Source of the DNA: Diogma glabrata
Taxonomy: Eukaryota; Arthropoda; Insecta; Diptera; Cylindrotomidae
NCBI GenBank assembly: GCA_963693315.1
Contig: CAVNZG010000977.1
Location: forward strand, 248,001 to 312,000
DNA: 64,000 nt
Direction: 5' to 3'
Shown here: piece after piece, positions 10,001 through 22,032 of the stretch
How the letters are laid out: each line of letters begins with the position of its first letter
Numbering within the stretch: position 1 is the first letter of the stretch
Translations under genes and position numbers: made by a program
Notes under the pieces: model-generated
Databases searched by the model: none
Told to the model about the DNA's origin: nothing
Seen by the model: only the letters and a program-made list of their open reading frames with translations

Positions 10001-10432
10001 CGTTGTTCCCTGCATCAAACACTTCAATGTTCCCCTTATTACGCAATGTTTGGAATACCTATGGTGACTCATGGTTCGTCATATGAACTGCTGAGACGAC
10101 TGAATAGTCTTCTTGAGCCAGGTGAAACGATTCTGCGACCGGATTATCTTAATAAGATTCGAATTCGAATTCTTGATTTAACTGCCGAAGCATTTGTCAA
10201 AAGTGCTGAAAGATACAATTTACGAGCTCGGTTAACTTTGTTTAAACCAGGTGATACGGTGTTCCGAAGGAACTTTATTTTGAGTGACGCCGGTAAGAAA
10301 TTATCGGCTAAACTTGCACAGAAGTTTATTGAAGCCAGAGTAATAAGGTTGGTAGGTAGCGCTGCTTACGAACTGGAGGACCTGGCTTCTAAACGTAGAG
10401 GTGTTTACCATTCCAAGGACATTCGTGCCTAA
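6944..10432 (+). CDS. pol: Pol polyprotein: protease, RT, RNase H, integrase (element A)
   Basis: Open throughout, about 1160 codons, reached by -1 frameshift from gag. Counting from the frame's first codon, the aspartic protease has DSGAS near residue 178. Reverse transcriptase has the YLDD box near 471. RNase H begins around LQCDASNDGIG near 624 and includes TDHASLKW. Integrase has an HHCC zinc module near 820-860 (H-x4-H form ending CKTC). Its catalytic acids lie near 892 (YIDILGPYP), 952 (SDNGTQF) and 987 (ASERVN), with 34 residues between the last two, one fewer than usual. This gene order defines Ty3/Gypsy. There is no chromodomain, and no envelope gene follows. No stop or frameshift is visible, so A could be autonomous. 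Confidence 0.93.
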   Translation: MSGKPKGGPESQHLFSLPGPVLESSETKFDLSPDPSVVSSTTPTNLFVPDTRSNRTSTSNLIEHPLITTSVTLVPTHDTNVKLLKRTPDHTEPPPLWTKIKSFQQRLNEYLKIRATIFVDSLSSLKLPSRSALRSRIYWQQRHLFKSKTISSIVKLANDVRSYATVSILGKQHTGLLDSGASLTVIGGDFAKEIVQTPDLLTYSSAVVRTADGQRQKILGFVKTKISFMNQVRTLDVFVIPSLTQDLYLGIDFFNAFGLFNPLFSLPTRSTTESVISDLSMDNQERLQNAIQLLPSFSKMGLGRTHLLEHVIDVGTAAPIKQRHYPISPAIERLMGEELDRMLSLGIIEVSNSPWSSPVVLIRKPGKNRLCLDSRKVNTVTKKDAYPLPQIDGILSRLPQSNFISSLDLKDAFWQIPLEKHSREKTAFTVPGRPLYQFVRMPFGLCNAPQTMTKLMDQVIPPHLKSCVFVYLDDLLIVTDTFEAHLKLLEDISQCLRRANLTINVEKSKFLLPDVKYLGYVVGGGTLKIDPDKTQAISEFPTPRTSKQIRRFLGMAGYYRRFISDFSAMSSPISDLLKKNSNKFVWTQEAETAFINLKNALISAPVLINPDYTKPFTLQCDASNDGIGCVLLQCDMDGMEHPIAYMSKKLNSAQRNYSTSEKECLAAVLGVKKFRAYVEGQAFKIITDHASLKWLMQQKDLSGRLARWSLKLQGYVFDIEYRKGNLNIVPDTLSRRDSVDVISELCPVPELDLNSPFFNTSRYLELVNLVTEADGTLPDLKVISGRVYKRTACLDLDIPSEGEVWKLWLPEEYTDECIARAHNPPTSSHGGLAKTLYNIRKFYYWPRMYTQVKSYIGNCKTCKEIKATNVPLRAPMVSQMKTERIGQRLYIDILGPYPRSKAGNIAILVVLDHVTKYPFLFPLRKLTAEPICHLLATNVFHVFGCPEVIVSDNGTQFKSKLFGDFLAKHGVKHTLLALYSPQANASERVNRSVLSGIRAYLKEEHSEWDLHLSEIACALRCSLHQTLQCSPYYAMFGIPMVTHGSSYELLRRLNSLLEPGETILRPDYLNKIRIRILDLTAEAFVKSAERYNLRARLTLFKPGDTVFRRNFILSDAGKKLSAKLAQKFIEARVIRLVGSAAYELEDLASKRRGVYHSKDIRA
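6962..6968 (+). promoter_or_regulatory. Slippery heptamer G GGG GGC for -1 frameshifting
   Basis: In the gag frame the codons read AGG GGG GGC, giving X XXY YYZ as G GGG GGC. A one-base backward slip enters the pol frame exactly here. Pol has no ATG of its own upstream of the protease; its open frame merely extends back to a TTG. The same heptamer in the same phase is kept in B (25073-25079) and E (57944-57950). A downstream stimulatory structure was not established. Confidence 0.8.
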
Positions 10433-10729
10433 TATCGGTGATAACTTCTTTTGTCACTATGTTAGTAACTTTCGCTTGTGTTTTACCGCCATTGCAAGTC
10501 AAGAGTATCGACGACCATATGAGGGTAGTTTCGTCTTGAATTCACAGTTCAGTAAGCGTGTATCAGCTGTGGTGTTCGGGTCTTGTTTCAAAAATTGTTT
10601 TTTTTCTGTTTTGACTATTTATAAGTGTAAATTCCGGGATTGAATATATTTGAATTTGGTTCAATTGGTTACCTTGAAACTATGCGAACAACCTTCCGAA
10701 TCATTTGGATGGAAACGTACAACAGTGTG

Positions 10730-10801
10730 GCCCGGCTAGCGTAGTCGGAGAAGCATGAGACTCGTGTTGGTTCAGGTGTGGGTTGCGAGCCTGCATAACG
10801 T
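10730..10801 (+). ncRNA. tRNA-Lys(CUU)-like sequence downstream of pol (element A)
   Basis: The segment starts GCCCGGCTAGCGTAGTCGG, continues AGCATGAGACTC and ends near GTGGGTTGCGAGCC. It therefore follows animal tRNA-Lys(CUU) through acceptor 5' strand, D arm, anticodon stem and the start of the T arm. The last ~18 nt do not match, so there is no acceptor pairing and it cannot be a normal tRNA. In A the anticodon region reads CGT; B and E keep CTT. The A box (TAGCGTAGTCGG) is good, and the B box has one extra base. It resembles the tRNA species that the element's own primer site binds. Confidence 0.72.
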
Positions 10802-11988
10802 AAGAGCGGACTGGTCTCGGCTATTTCATTAAAGGAATTAGTCCAATGATGTTCTATTTTTCGATCTGTAGCAGATTGAATAAAATTTTTTTTTGGTGAC
10901 TTTAGAGTCTCGGGAACCCCCAGATCTGCCCGAAATTGGGTCTGGAAGATTGTAGTTATCCATCGCTTGCAATAGAGTAGAATACCGATTTTATCGTTGC
11001 CCCTCCAAAAAGTTTTTTTTAATCATAGATACTTTGTTACTTTGTTTCTGCTAAGACTGGGTTTATAATACCGATCGATTTGATTGCTAATTTGTAGAAT
11101 CTTGAAGTGCCTCACCATACTAAGGTGGATGTACAAGGTCTGTTTGCGACCAGTCTAGTCCTCTTTTCAACTTCTTTTTGGTCGTGAGTGCTCTTCCAAA
11201 AAGCACTTGCTCTGTAATGGATAGTCTGGGCTAATGTCCGAACCCAGTATATTATAGTCTCAGATTTATTGGTTTTCATTTTTTTTATTCACCTGTACCG
11301 CGCGTAATAGTTTCCCATCCATTCACCTTCAATAGCCGTATTTTTATAGTCCCCGTAACCCGTAGTTCCTTATTTTTCCTAGACCCCATTTAAATTTTCA
11401 ATAGTTGGACCGACCATATGTGAGAAAACCAAAAGATTTTTGCACTGATTACGCTGGTTTGATATGTTAATTAATCTAATATAAGATTGGTTGGTTTTAA
11501 TTAATTAATAATTATCTTTAAAGATCATCCATATTTTTATTTTACAACACCCTAAAAATGACGTGCGCTATGGTTACATTCAATATACTATTAAAGTTTG
11601 AATTCTCTAAACATCAACCGTAATTAAACAACTAACTTTTTTTGAACCCTAAGTCGGCTGTGCGTATTTTTCCAGTCATCAACATTCAACGATTTAATAT
11701 CTCGTTTTTGTTAAACATTCTATTGTCTTATTTTCTCTCAAAATGATTTTTCCGTTTCACTATAATGTGATTCTGGATTATAGTTTTGCATTTGATTCAT
11801 TTTGAATTCAATGGTGAATGTTGTTGATGTGTCGGAAATATTTTGTGTTACAACCTTGTCGTTGTGCAATAGTATCAAATAACGAACGGTTTTGTGTAAT
11901 TTTGAAAAATTCCCAACAATTGAAAACTTGATGGAAATTAATTTCCAAAACACCGTATTCGAGTTTTTTCGAGACAAAAATTTTTGGC

Positions 11989-11995
11989 TATATAA
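11989..11995 (+). promoter_or_regulatory. Possible TATA box in element A LTR
   Basis: TATATAA sits in the probable 5' part of the 3' LTR, about 130 bases before the segment that is visibly duplicated. If the LTR starts near 11659, this would be its promoter. In such an AT-rich background the match alone is weak. Confidence 0.25.
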
Positions 11996-12118
11996 TACGG
12001 CTCTGTCAATTATTAAAATCTCTTAGTTTATTACATTTGCGTGGTGATGGTTATGGTCACATAGTCATTCCGTCCGGTTGACTTTCAAAAATCATAGTGC
12101 AAGTTATTTGTGAGTTTA

Positions 12119-15100
12119 AATTTAAAACAAAAAAAAATTTTATATGTTGTGTGCCGTTCTGAATCATACAAAGAAAAAAAAATTTTAATGAATTTGTAAA
12201 ATTGTTAACGCAAAAAAAAAAATCTTTATATGTTTGTGTTGTGCCCACTATAATAATGTGCCGTAAAATCAACAAGCAAAAAAAAATTGCATTAAATCTA
12301 CGTAGTACAAAATATTATAATCAATATTAAATTTGGTGAGTGCCAATATTTCCATTAGTTGAATTTGTTTGTATTTAGTATCACTGAGTTAGTCCAATTT
12401 AGTCAAAAATTTATATGTGCAAGTTAAAACAAATTGATATGTTTTGTGACGTAACGAAAACTGTACGCGCGCTATCATCCTAATGTTAATTATTTTTGAC
12501 ATAAATGTTTTAGTGATAATTAAATGGAATTATTGTGACTAACTATTAAAATATATATTTTTTTTGTGGAATATATTTTGTATCCACGTATTTCTCTTAA
12601 AATTTAAGTAGAACAATTGTTTGTACTAATTAAAAGTTTTTAACTCAGTTGAATGAGTCCTATTTTTTTGTAAAACTTAAATTATTTCGACTGCCGAAGA
12701 TTTAAGAAGGTATGATAAATATTATAAATTCGAACTACCATATTATGTAAAAGAAAGATGTATCTTATTTATTAGTTGTGTATTTGTTTAAATAGACAAT
12801 CGAATTGTAACAAAATATGATTACAGTTATTATGCTAAATGAACGTATGCTGTATTTTATTTTCTATTGAACGTCGTGGAATTTGATAACTTGTGTTATG
12901 ATAACATAAAAAAAATGGTTTATTTTTATTTGTGATTCTGAAATTTACCAAATTTAAATGGCAGTACTATTTTGAAGTTGGATGTTGATGTGAATAAATT
13001 AATAATATGATGCAAGATCCAAATTATAAAAAAGGCCGGAATATGACGTCCTTCAACGATGAGGCCACAATATCATCATCCGCCGTATCAATATTTTGGC
13101 GGTTACTACTGTAGGTTAGTGCAACTCAGCATTGGCATCAGGTTTTTGGCTGTTGCTATCGTCTATTATACCTGTTTCGACACACCAATAATACAAAATT
13201 TTCATTTAATTACTGCCGTATCGCTTCATTATCATTGTTACAACTTGGTTACAGTTATACTTCAACGAATAATTTAACGGGTGTGGTTACAATTGATTAC
13301 CTTTGGGATTTCAACGCATACGTCAACCATTACTTTTGCCGTATTGCTTCACTATCATTGTTACAAAATTATTACAGTTATCCTGCACGTATAGTTTAAC
13401 TAGTGTTGGTACAATTTGTCACATTGTTTGGATTTCAACGCATACGTCAACAATTATTCTTTTTTGCCGTATTGCTTCACTATCATTGATACAAAATTAT
13501 TACAGATATACTGCAACGAATAGTTTAACTAGTGTTGGTGCCATTTACTACAAGTTTTGGATTTCAACGCATACGTCAACAATTATGTTTTGCCGTATTG
13601 CGTTCCCATCATTGATACAAATTGTCACCGTTCGATTTCAATAAATAGTTTGGCTAGTGTTGGTACACTTATTTTCGATTTCAACGCATCCTGCCACAAC
13701 TACATTTCAACGCATTCGGCTTAATTGATTGCAAGTTTATTTAACGTTTCTATGTACCATTTTTTTTTTTTTCTCACAACGTTATCATTGTGTTCAACGT
13801 TTTATTCAACAAAATCCTTCAACGCTGATGCTTGCAAGTTTACGGAATGGTTCTACTTGTCATTTGCTGCAACAACGTCATCCATTACCGTTTCTACGTA
13901 ACGTTTATTCAATAAAATTGTTTAATGATTGCAAATTTATTTAACATTTCTACACAACCATTTATTCATTGTTTATAAGAACAACATTAATTAACGCTGC
14001 TGACTGCCAGTTTATGGAATGTTCCTACGGGTCATTCACTGCAACAACGATATCAATTAACGTTTCTACGTAACGTTTATTCAATAAAATTGTTTAATGA
14101 TTGCAAATTTATTCAACATTTCTACACAACCATTTATTCATTGTTTATAAGAACAACCTTACTTACCGCTGATGATTGCTAGTTTATTGAACGTTTCTAC
14201 TCATCATTTTTATTCAACAATATTATCATTTAACGTTTCTAATTACCGTTTTACTCAACAACATTACTTACCGCTGATGATTACTAGTTTAGTGAACGTT
14301 TCTACTCATCATATTTATTCAACAATATTATCATTTAACGTTTCTAATTAACGTTTTACTCAACAACATTACTTACCGCTGATGATTGCTAGTTTATTGA
14401 ACGTTTCTACTCATCATTTTTATTCAACAATATTATCATTTAACGTTTCTAATTAACGTTTCATTCAACAAAATTACTTACCGCTGATGATTACTAGTTT
14501 ATTGAACGTTTCTACTCATCATATTTATTCAACAATATTATCATTTAACGTTTCTAATTAACGTTTCATTCAACAAAATTACTTACCGCTGATGATTGCT
14601 AGTTTATTGAACGTTTCTACTCATCATTTTTTTATTCAACAATATTATCATTTAACGTTTCTAATTAACGTTTCATTCAACAAAATTACTTACCGCTGAT
14701 GATTACTAGTTTATTGAACGTTTCTACCCATCATTTTTCTTCAACAATATTATCAGATAACGTTTCTAATCAACGCTTTATCCATCGAAATTCTCCAACG
14801 TGACCAGCGTACCAATGGAAGGCTGATGGAATCGGAATAGGAGGTCAGGAATTAATCGTGGGGTGAGTACACTCAGTTTGTTTTTTTTTTATTATTTTAT
14901 TTTTTTTTAATTAAGGTGGGGGGGTGTGAATGGGTGTAAAAGGGCGTGTCAGAGATTGAATCGGGACATGCTAGTCGTCGAATGTGTGGGTGAATGTGTG
15001 ACGTGTGAGTGTGTGGGCGTCTGAGAGTGAATGTAGGGGTTGGGCGTGGTGATCGTGGATCTTTCGCCCATGGCGTCGCCAGAGTCTCCATTTTTCCACT

Positions 15101-15289
15101 TGTATTTCTTTCCATTTCTGCAGATTTTCGTAAATAGCGTACATTTCTGTATTTGTGCTGAAGTAGCAGGTATTACTCTATCAAACCCGCGATGGCTGAG
15201 TCTTAGTCGTGATGGCTTTAAACTACTCAAGGTACGCTTCCTGCTATGCCACTCTCATTGGTTCGCCACTGAGAAACCGCTTCATTACA
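12119..15289 (+). repeat. Element A 3' LTR (portion matched to the 5' LTR)
   Basis: This is a copy of 1-3171 and ends at the same TTACA, where similarity stops abruptly (AATTGG follows in the 5' copy, GTCGTC here). That stop marks the element's right boundary against older DNA. The true LTR probably starts upstream of 12119, since the window does not show the beginning of the other copy. The six-monomer minisatellite is present at about 14158-14758. Confidence 0.88.
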
Positions 15290-16209
15290 GTCGTCAAAAT
15301 ATGCCATTTAAAATTTGGGGTCGCAATACAAAAAAGTTTAAGAACCGCTGCTATAAAGTATCGAAATCTGTAAAAAATTAGTGTATTGGTTTTTATAAAG
15401 TTTGAATAAAAATAAGAGTAAAAATAAAGAAAACAATAATTTAAATTTATTTTTTTAAATTTTTCATTGGTCTTCAATGTTAATTTACAAAAATCAATAT
15501 CAAATTGAAAAATGCTCTTATACGTATTGCTAATTAAAATAGAACGATTAGAGGTAAAAAAATTGTCATCAAAACTGGATGAAAAACTAGCGAAGTTTAT
15601 TTTACAACCTTTATGCTTGATTTATAGTCGGTAACTTTAACTTAACGTAAAGTACAAATGTATGAAAATGCACTAGAACATTTATAGTCGGTACGTAAAC
15701 TTAACGTTAACTTAACGTAAAGTTCATTTCATTCTATCTTAAGGATTTTTTGACGTTTAGTATAAAAACTGAAGAAAACTAATATTTAATTGCAAGTGTC
15801 CATAAAAGTAAAATTTTATTTATTAAAAAATGCAAAAGATATAAAAAGAGCGACTTTAATTAAAGCCAAATATTAGAATGAAATTAATATGAAAATAAAT
15901 TTTTTTATTTTTAAATTTTGTATCAAATGTTTATTTCGAATTTTATTATTTTAAATTTTGATTGTGAAATCAGTTTGTTACTTTTAAAGCATTGATTGAT
16001 TTATAAAATTGATTACAAAACCAAAATTAATATCAAATCAAACGTCAAAGAACACGTAATTTCTTACCGACCTTAAATCAAAATTTTGTATAGAGTCTTA
16101 AGTTACGGTTAAGTTAAAGTTAACGTCAACTCTCCAATTTCATGTGAAATTTTTTTTATTGACCAATATATTTGATAGTGTGATATACGCCTCATAAATT
16201 TGGGTTAGC
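15290..16209. other. Old AT-rich flank with hAT-like terminus and MITE-like repeat
   Basis: No gene is seen. At 15317-15352 the reverse strand reads GCAGCGGTTCTTAAAC, an A/T stretch, then TTGCGACCCC, resembling a hAT-family terminal inverted repeat (CAG start, GCGACCCC). Around 15632-15650, AACTTTAACTTAACGTAA has an inverted near-copy at 16102-16122, with repeated ATAGTCGGTA nearby (15625 and 15684). This suggests a short non-autonomous inverted-repeat element of roughly 0.5 kb. Confidence 0.35.
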
Positions 16210-17034
16210 CTATAGGGCGATTTTTCTGTTCCTGTGTTTACCGCAATGGCGCTGCAAAAAGGGGATAAGAGAAAAAATCACAAAAATTTCATATGGAATT
16301 CCATACAAAACACAATTTGAATAATCTATGAAATTTCTCATTTTGCTACAATTAAATAATTTAAATTTGTTTATGAAGTATTATTGACAATATATTAAGC
16401 ATAATATATAAAATATTTTCTTTTCTTCTGTCCGTAAAACACATACGGAAATAGGTTAAATTTTTCATAGGGCGAAATTTTCCCTATAGGGCGATTTTTC
16501 TGTTCCGGTGTTTACCGCAATGGCGCTGCAAAAGGGGGATAAGAGAATAAATTTAAAAACTTTTATATGGGATTTCATACAAAACACAACTTGAATAATT
16601 TTAAAAATTATCTATGAAATTTCTCATTTTACCACAATTGAACAATTTTAATTTGCTTATGGAGTATTATTGACTATATTTTAAGCGTAACATATAAAAT
16701 ATTATTCTTAAGTCGCTCAAAAAAGAAACATAAAAATTGCGAAAATTTCCCATACAAAGTTGTATGAAAAATTTAACCTATTTTCGTATTTGTTTTACGG
16801 ACAGAAGAAAAGAAAATATTTTATATATTAAGCTTAATATATAGTCAATAATACTTCATAAGCAAATTTAAATTATTTAATTGTAGTAAAATTAGAAATT
16901 TCATAGATAACTTTTAAAATTATTCAAATTGTGTTTTGTATGGAATTCCATATAAAATTTTTGTGATTTTTTCTCTTATCCCCTTTTTGCAGCGCCATTG
17001 CGGTAAACACCGGAACAGAAAAATCGCCCTATAG
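16210..17034. mobile_element. MITE-like foldback element with CTATAGGGCG ends
   Basis: The left end starts CTATAGGGCGATTTTTCTG and the right end is its inverse, ending CGCCCTATAG. The arms 16210-16475 and about 16764-17034 are long inverted repeats of each other, including the GTTTACCGCAATGGCGCTGC block. A second direct, more diverged copy of the left arm starts at 16484. There is no coding capacity. Ends in TATAG with a possible TA duplication would fit a Tc1/mariner-type non-autonomous element, but the superfamily is not proven. Confidence 0.7.
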
Positions 17035-17299
17035 ATGGTGCCGTATTTGTATTTAAAAAATTGGTTTTAATGTTAAAGTTTTCCAAATACACAACGCTTG
17101 CTTTTTCCAATTGTCGTGTATTATTTTTTCATTGGTGATAATTATTTTAATTGGTTTTTTTTAAATATCGGTTTATGCGCGTAGCTTGCTTTGATCAATG
17201 TTTTTTTTCGTTGAATATAATTTTATGAAATAGAAAAATGAATGTATAATATTTTATTAAAATAATATATCAAATATTTTGAAATAGCACATTTTTTTG

Positions 17300-17520
17300 G
17301 AAATTTGACGTGAAAAAGATGATGTACTATGTCGTTGAAGCTACAATTTTGAATGGAAAATTCAAAGTGGAAGATGTACTGTTGCTACGTATTTCAATGA
17401 TCGCAACAGATATGGCATTTGAATTCAAACGTTTAGTTTCAGGTGCGACTCGCTTTTGCAATGACCATCAACAACTCAAAACGACTTTTCTTGAATTTTC
17501 TTTCTTATGAGATACCGACA
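17300..17520 (+). pseudogene. Helitron PIF1-like helicase C-terminal fragment
   Basis: The translation includes EATILNGKFK and RISMIATDMAFEFKRL, matching the region of Helitron PIF1-type helicases just before the last helicase motif. After KRL the homology continues in another frame as QVRLAFAMTINNS, corresponding to the usual VRLAFAMTIN block, so there is a frameshift near 17432. No ATG or complete domain survives. This is a decayed fragment of a rolling-circle transposon, consistent with the Helitron-like 3' end about 1 kb downstream. Confidence 0.65.
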
Positions 17521-18453
17521 ATATGCGACGGGTATAATGTTAAATAAACAAAAGTTTTACACTATTTGGTGTAAAATAAATAAAGCTTTTAGAGTGATTA
17601 AGCTAAAGTAATTATTTTAATTCACATGAGTTTTGCAATTTTAAAGCATTTTTTATTTTCTTTCTGTGGCTGAGTCTGTAAGATGGCTTTGAACTATGAT
17701 GTCTCTGATGAGTGTGAGTTCAATCCCGACAATAATTACTTATTATCGGGAATAATACTTTTAATAATTACTTTGAGCAATAATTATACTCACAAAATCG
17801 CTTAAAAATTAATATTCCATTAATGTTGTCTATATATGGAACATATATGCCAATATATTGACCGTGTGTAAGATATTAGTTTCGCATTGATTTGCAACAT
17901 TCAATAATAATGACTTTAAAATGACTTAAAATGTTGACAAAATAGAAATATTTCTCATCCTATGAATTCAAATCCTATAAATTCATATATAAAAACTTCC
18001 AAATAATTTTGATTTTTTTGTATCACTTCTTTTATTCCTTTTTTGCATCACTTCTTCTATACCTTCATCGAATGTATTGTCGCTATTCTTACTGCCCTTG
18101 CTGACCATAAAATCATATACCGATCAAAATTTTTTGCAACGTTTTTAGTAACCTACCGGTAAAGAAAGCGTATACTAAACCGCATGAGCACTATGAAAAT
18201 TTGTGAATCGATTTTTGTTCCGTATAATGTTCTAAATAGATTACACATCTGAAAACTTATTTGATCGCGTATTTTTTATATATCCTTTGTTTTGTATATA
18301 ATACTATTTTTTATATTTTACTGATCAACTAGAGTGCTGATCCTTCCTTTTACATTCATATTAAAAAAAAAAAATAAAAAACCATTTCTCATTACTACTC
18401 TTTGAAATTATTGCTACGTCAACAAAATGTATACACACAAACTTTATTTATAG
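17521..18453. other. AT-rich sequence, nothing recognised
   Basis: About 0.9 kb lies between the helicase remnant and the Helitron-like terminus. There are short homopolymers (for example an A-rich run near 18363) but no ORF or repeat I can name. It may be the non-coding 3' part of the decayed Helitron. Confidence 0.4.
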
Positions 18454-20639
<2,186 letters not shown>

Positions 20640-20970
20640 TTTAGCTATTGCGACGGTTGGACCAATATGCACAGCCGTTTGAGGTTCGAAAATTTTGTTG
20701 AGCAAGTACGGTTGGTGTCCGGAGAATTCAAATTTTAGTAGTATGGTAAGGTAATGCGGGTGAAAACACAATGTGAGTCAAGAATAGGGGATTGTAAAGG
20801 AAAAACTATTGTTAATTGTTTCATGCGAAGAACCAATTTATGTAACGGAAACTATATAAAAATATGTCTATAAATCGTGGATGGATGAGAAACTATTATG
20901 AACTACGTATGGTAAGCAAAATGGTGAATTATGAGGAAACAGACATTGAATAAATCGGGAACCCTACCGC
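20640..20970 (-). mobile_element. Diverged relic of an A-family 3' end
   Basis: Reverse-complemented, this matches the conserved stretch after pol in A, B and E. Landmarks in order include TTTGAATTCTC, ACACCAACCGTA, CGAACCTCAAACGGCTGTGC and a block like GATGGATGAGAAACTATTA. It is much more diverged than B or E, so it is an older insertion of the same family. It breaks off just before the unrelated gag remnant at 21.0 kb. Confidence 0.55.
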
Positions 20971-21007
20971 TCTACATTATCATACTCTAGTCTACATAAC
21001 ATCTTTT

Positions 21008-21375
21008 GAAAACGATTTGTCGTTAACGGTGTTGGCAGAACGGGCCGACAATCTTATGGAAACGTTGTCACAGAGACAAATTTTCTCAATGAACGTTCCA
21101 TCTACTTCTGCACAGTCAACTAATTCAAACCGGTTTCATCAAGGTGTTTCTCAACCTCAAAATCAAAACATTAATGAAATTCTTTCTAATTTCAAAACGC
21201 AAATGCTGAGTGAAATTCACTCGATAGTAAATGCTGGTCATAGGTCGCGCTCTAAATCTCATGATAACTGTCGGGGTACCTCTAGATCAAAGTCTAGGGA
21301 ATTAAAAATTAATTCGGACATTTGATTTTACCACTCCAGATTTAAAGACAAAGCATAACGCTGCGTCACTGGATG
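21008..21375 (+). pseudogene. Decayed gag fragment of a second Ty3-like lineage
   Basis: The translation LTVLAERADNLMETLSQRQ, followed by an arginine/serine-rich stretch (RSRSKS, SRSKSRE), resembles the end of Gag in insect Ty3-like elements of the Kanga/CsRn1 kind. Just downstream, in another frame and with a stop, YHSRFKDKA and RCVTGC are remnants of the atypical zinc motif that ends those Gags. There is no start codon, and both frameshift and stop are visible. It is not related to the A or C Gags. Confidence 0.55.
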
Positions 21376-21499
21376 TAAATTTTTTTTTAATTTCGTCGCT
21401 CCGAATAAACCCGACAATCAAAAAAACGAGTAAATGATCATCAATACGATGTCAGTAGTATTGATGATCTTCAAGTCAACCGTTTGTTAGTTTTTGAGA

Positions 21500-22032
21500 A
21501 TAACTCAAGATTAAAATTTTTAATTGATACTGCAGCAGATGTTTCTGTCATCCCAAAATCAATTTTCAAGTCAAATCCAGCTACTACTGTTTTCAAATTA
21601 TTTACGGCACTCCCATTTCTGCCTATGGCACTCAAATTCTACAATTAAACATTGGTCTTCGCAGAAATTTCTTCTGGGAATTTATAGTTGCCAACGTTTC
21701 GATCCCTATAATTGGATCAGATTTTCTTAAATCTCTCCCAGAGATTGCAAATACTAATCTCTTTCCAAGTAGTGTGAAACACAACATGACACACAAACTA
21801 GAAACAGTTGGTGCACCTGTTTCTTGCAAAACTCGACGCTTGGCTCCTGACAAACTTACAATAGCCAAAGCCGAGTTTGAAAAGATGGTGCAATTGGGTA
21901 TTTGTAGGCCCAGTAAGAGCTCCTGTCAAGTCCATTACACTTGCTTAAGAAAAAGAACGGAGAATGGCGTCCTTGTGGAGATTATCGTTCTTTAAACAGA
22001 ATTACTGTTCCCGATCGATATTCCATTCCCCA
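21500..22032 (+). pseudogene. Decayed protease and RT N-terminus of the same element
   Basis: LKFLIDTAADVSVIPKS is an aspartic protease active site with A in place of G (DTAAD for DTGAD). Further on come PIIGSDFLKS, then RRLAPDKLTIAKAEFEKM and GICRPSKSS, which are the start of a Ty3-type RT, and a broken block equivalent to WRPCGDYR. Frames change at least twice (near 21600 and 21960). The homology stops at about 22032, where an LTR-like sequence begins, so the RT was interrupted. Confidence 0.65.

Larger units (their letters stand above)
10433..12118 (+). other. Element A 3' untranslated region and probable start of 3' LTR
   Basis: Non-coding. Bases 10433 to about 11655 are recognisable in B (46315-47542) and, inverted, in E (about 53207-54479). 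Similarity drops just after TGTGCGTATTT (11659 in A, 47543 in B), so the LTR may begin there with TG, making it about 3.6 kb. No clear polypurine tract precedes this point and the left copy lies outside the window, so the boundary is unproven. The segment contains the tRNA-Lys-like sequence at 10730-10801. Confidence 0.5.

Noticed and set aside
10401..10643. Possible envelope or accessory ORF after pol
   Set aside because: Only 80 codons, overlapping pol, no signal peptide or transmembrane pattern, not conserved in B or E.
10730..10801. A functional tRNA-Lys gene
   Set aside because: The 3' part of the T arm and acceptor stem do not pair with the 5' strand, the T loop has an extra base, and in A the anticodon region is changed.
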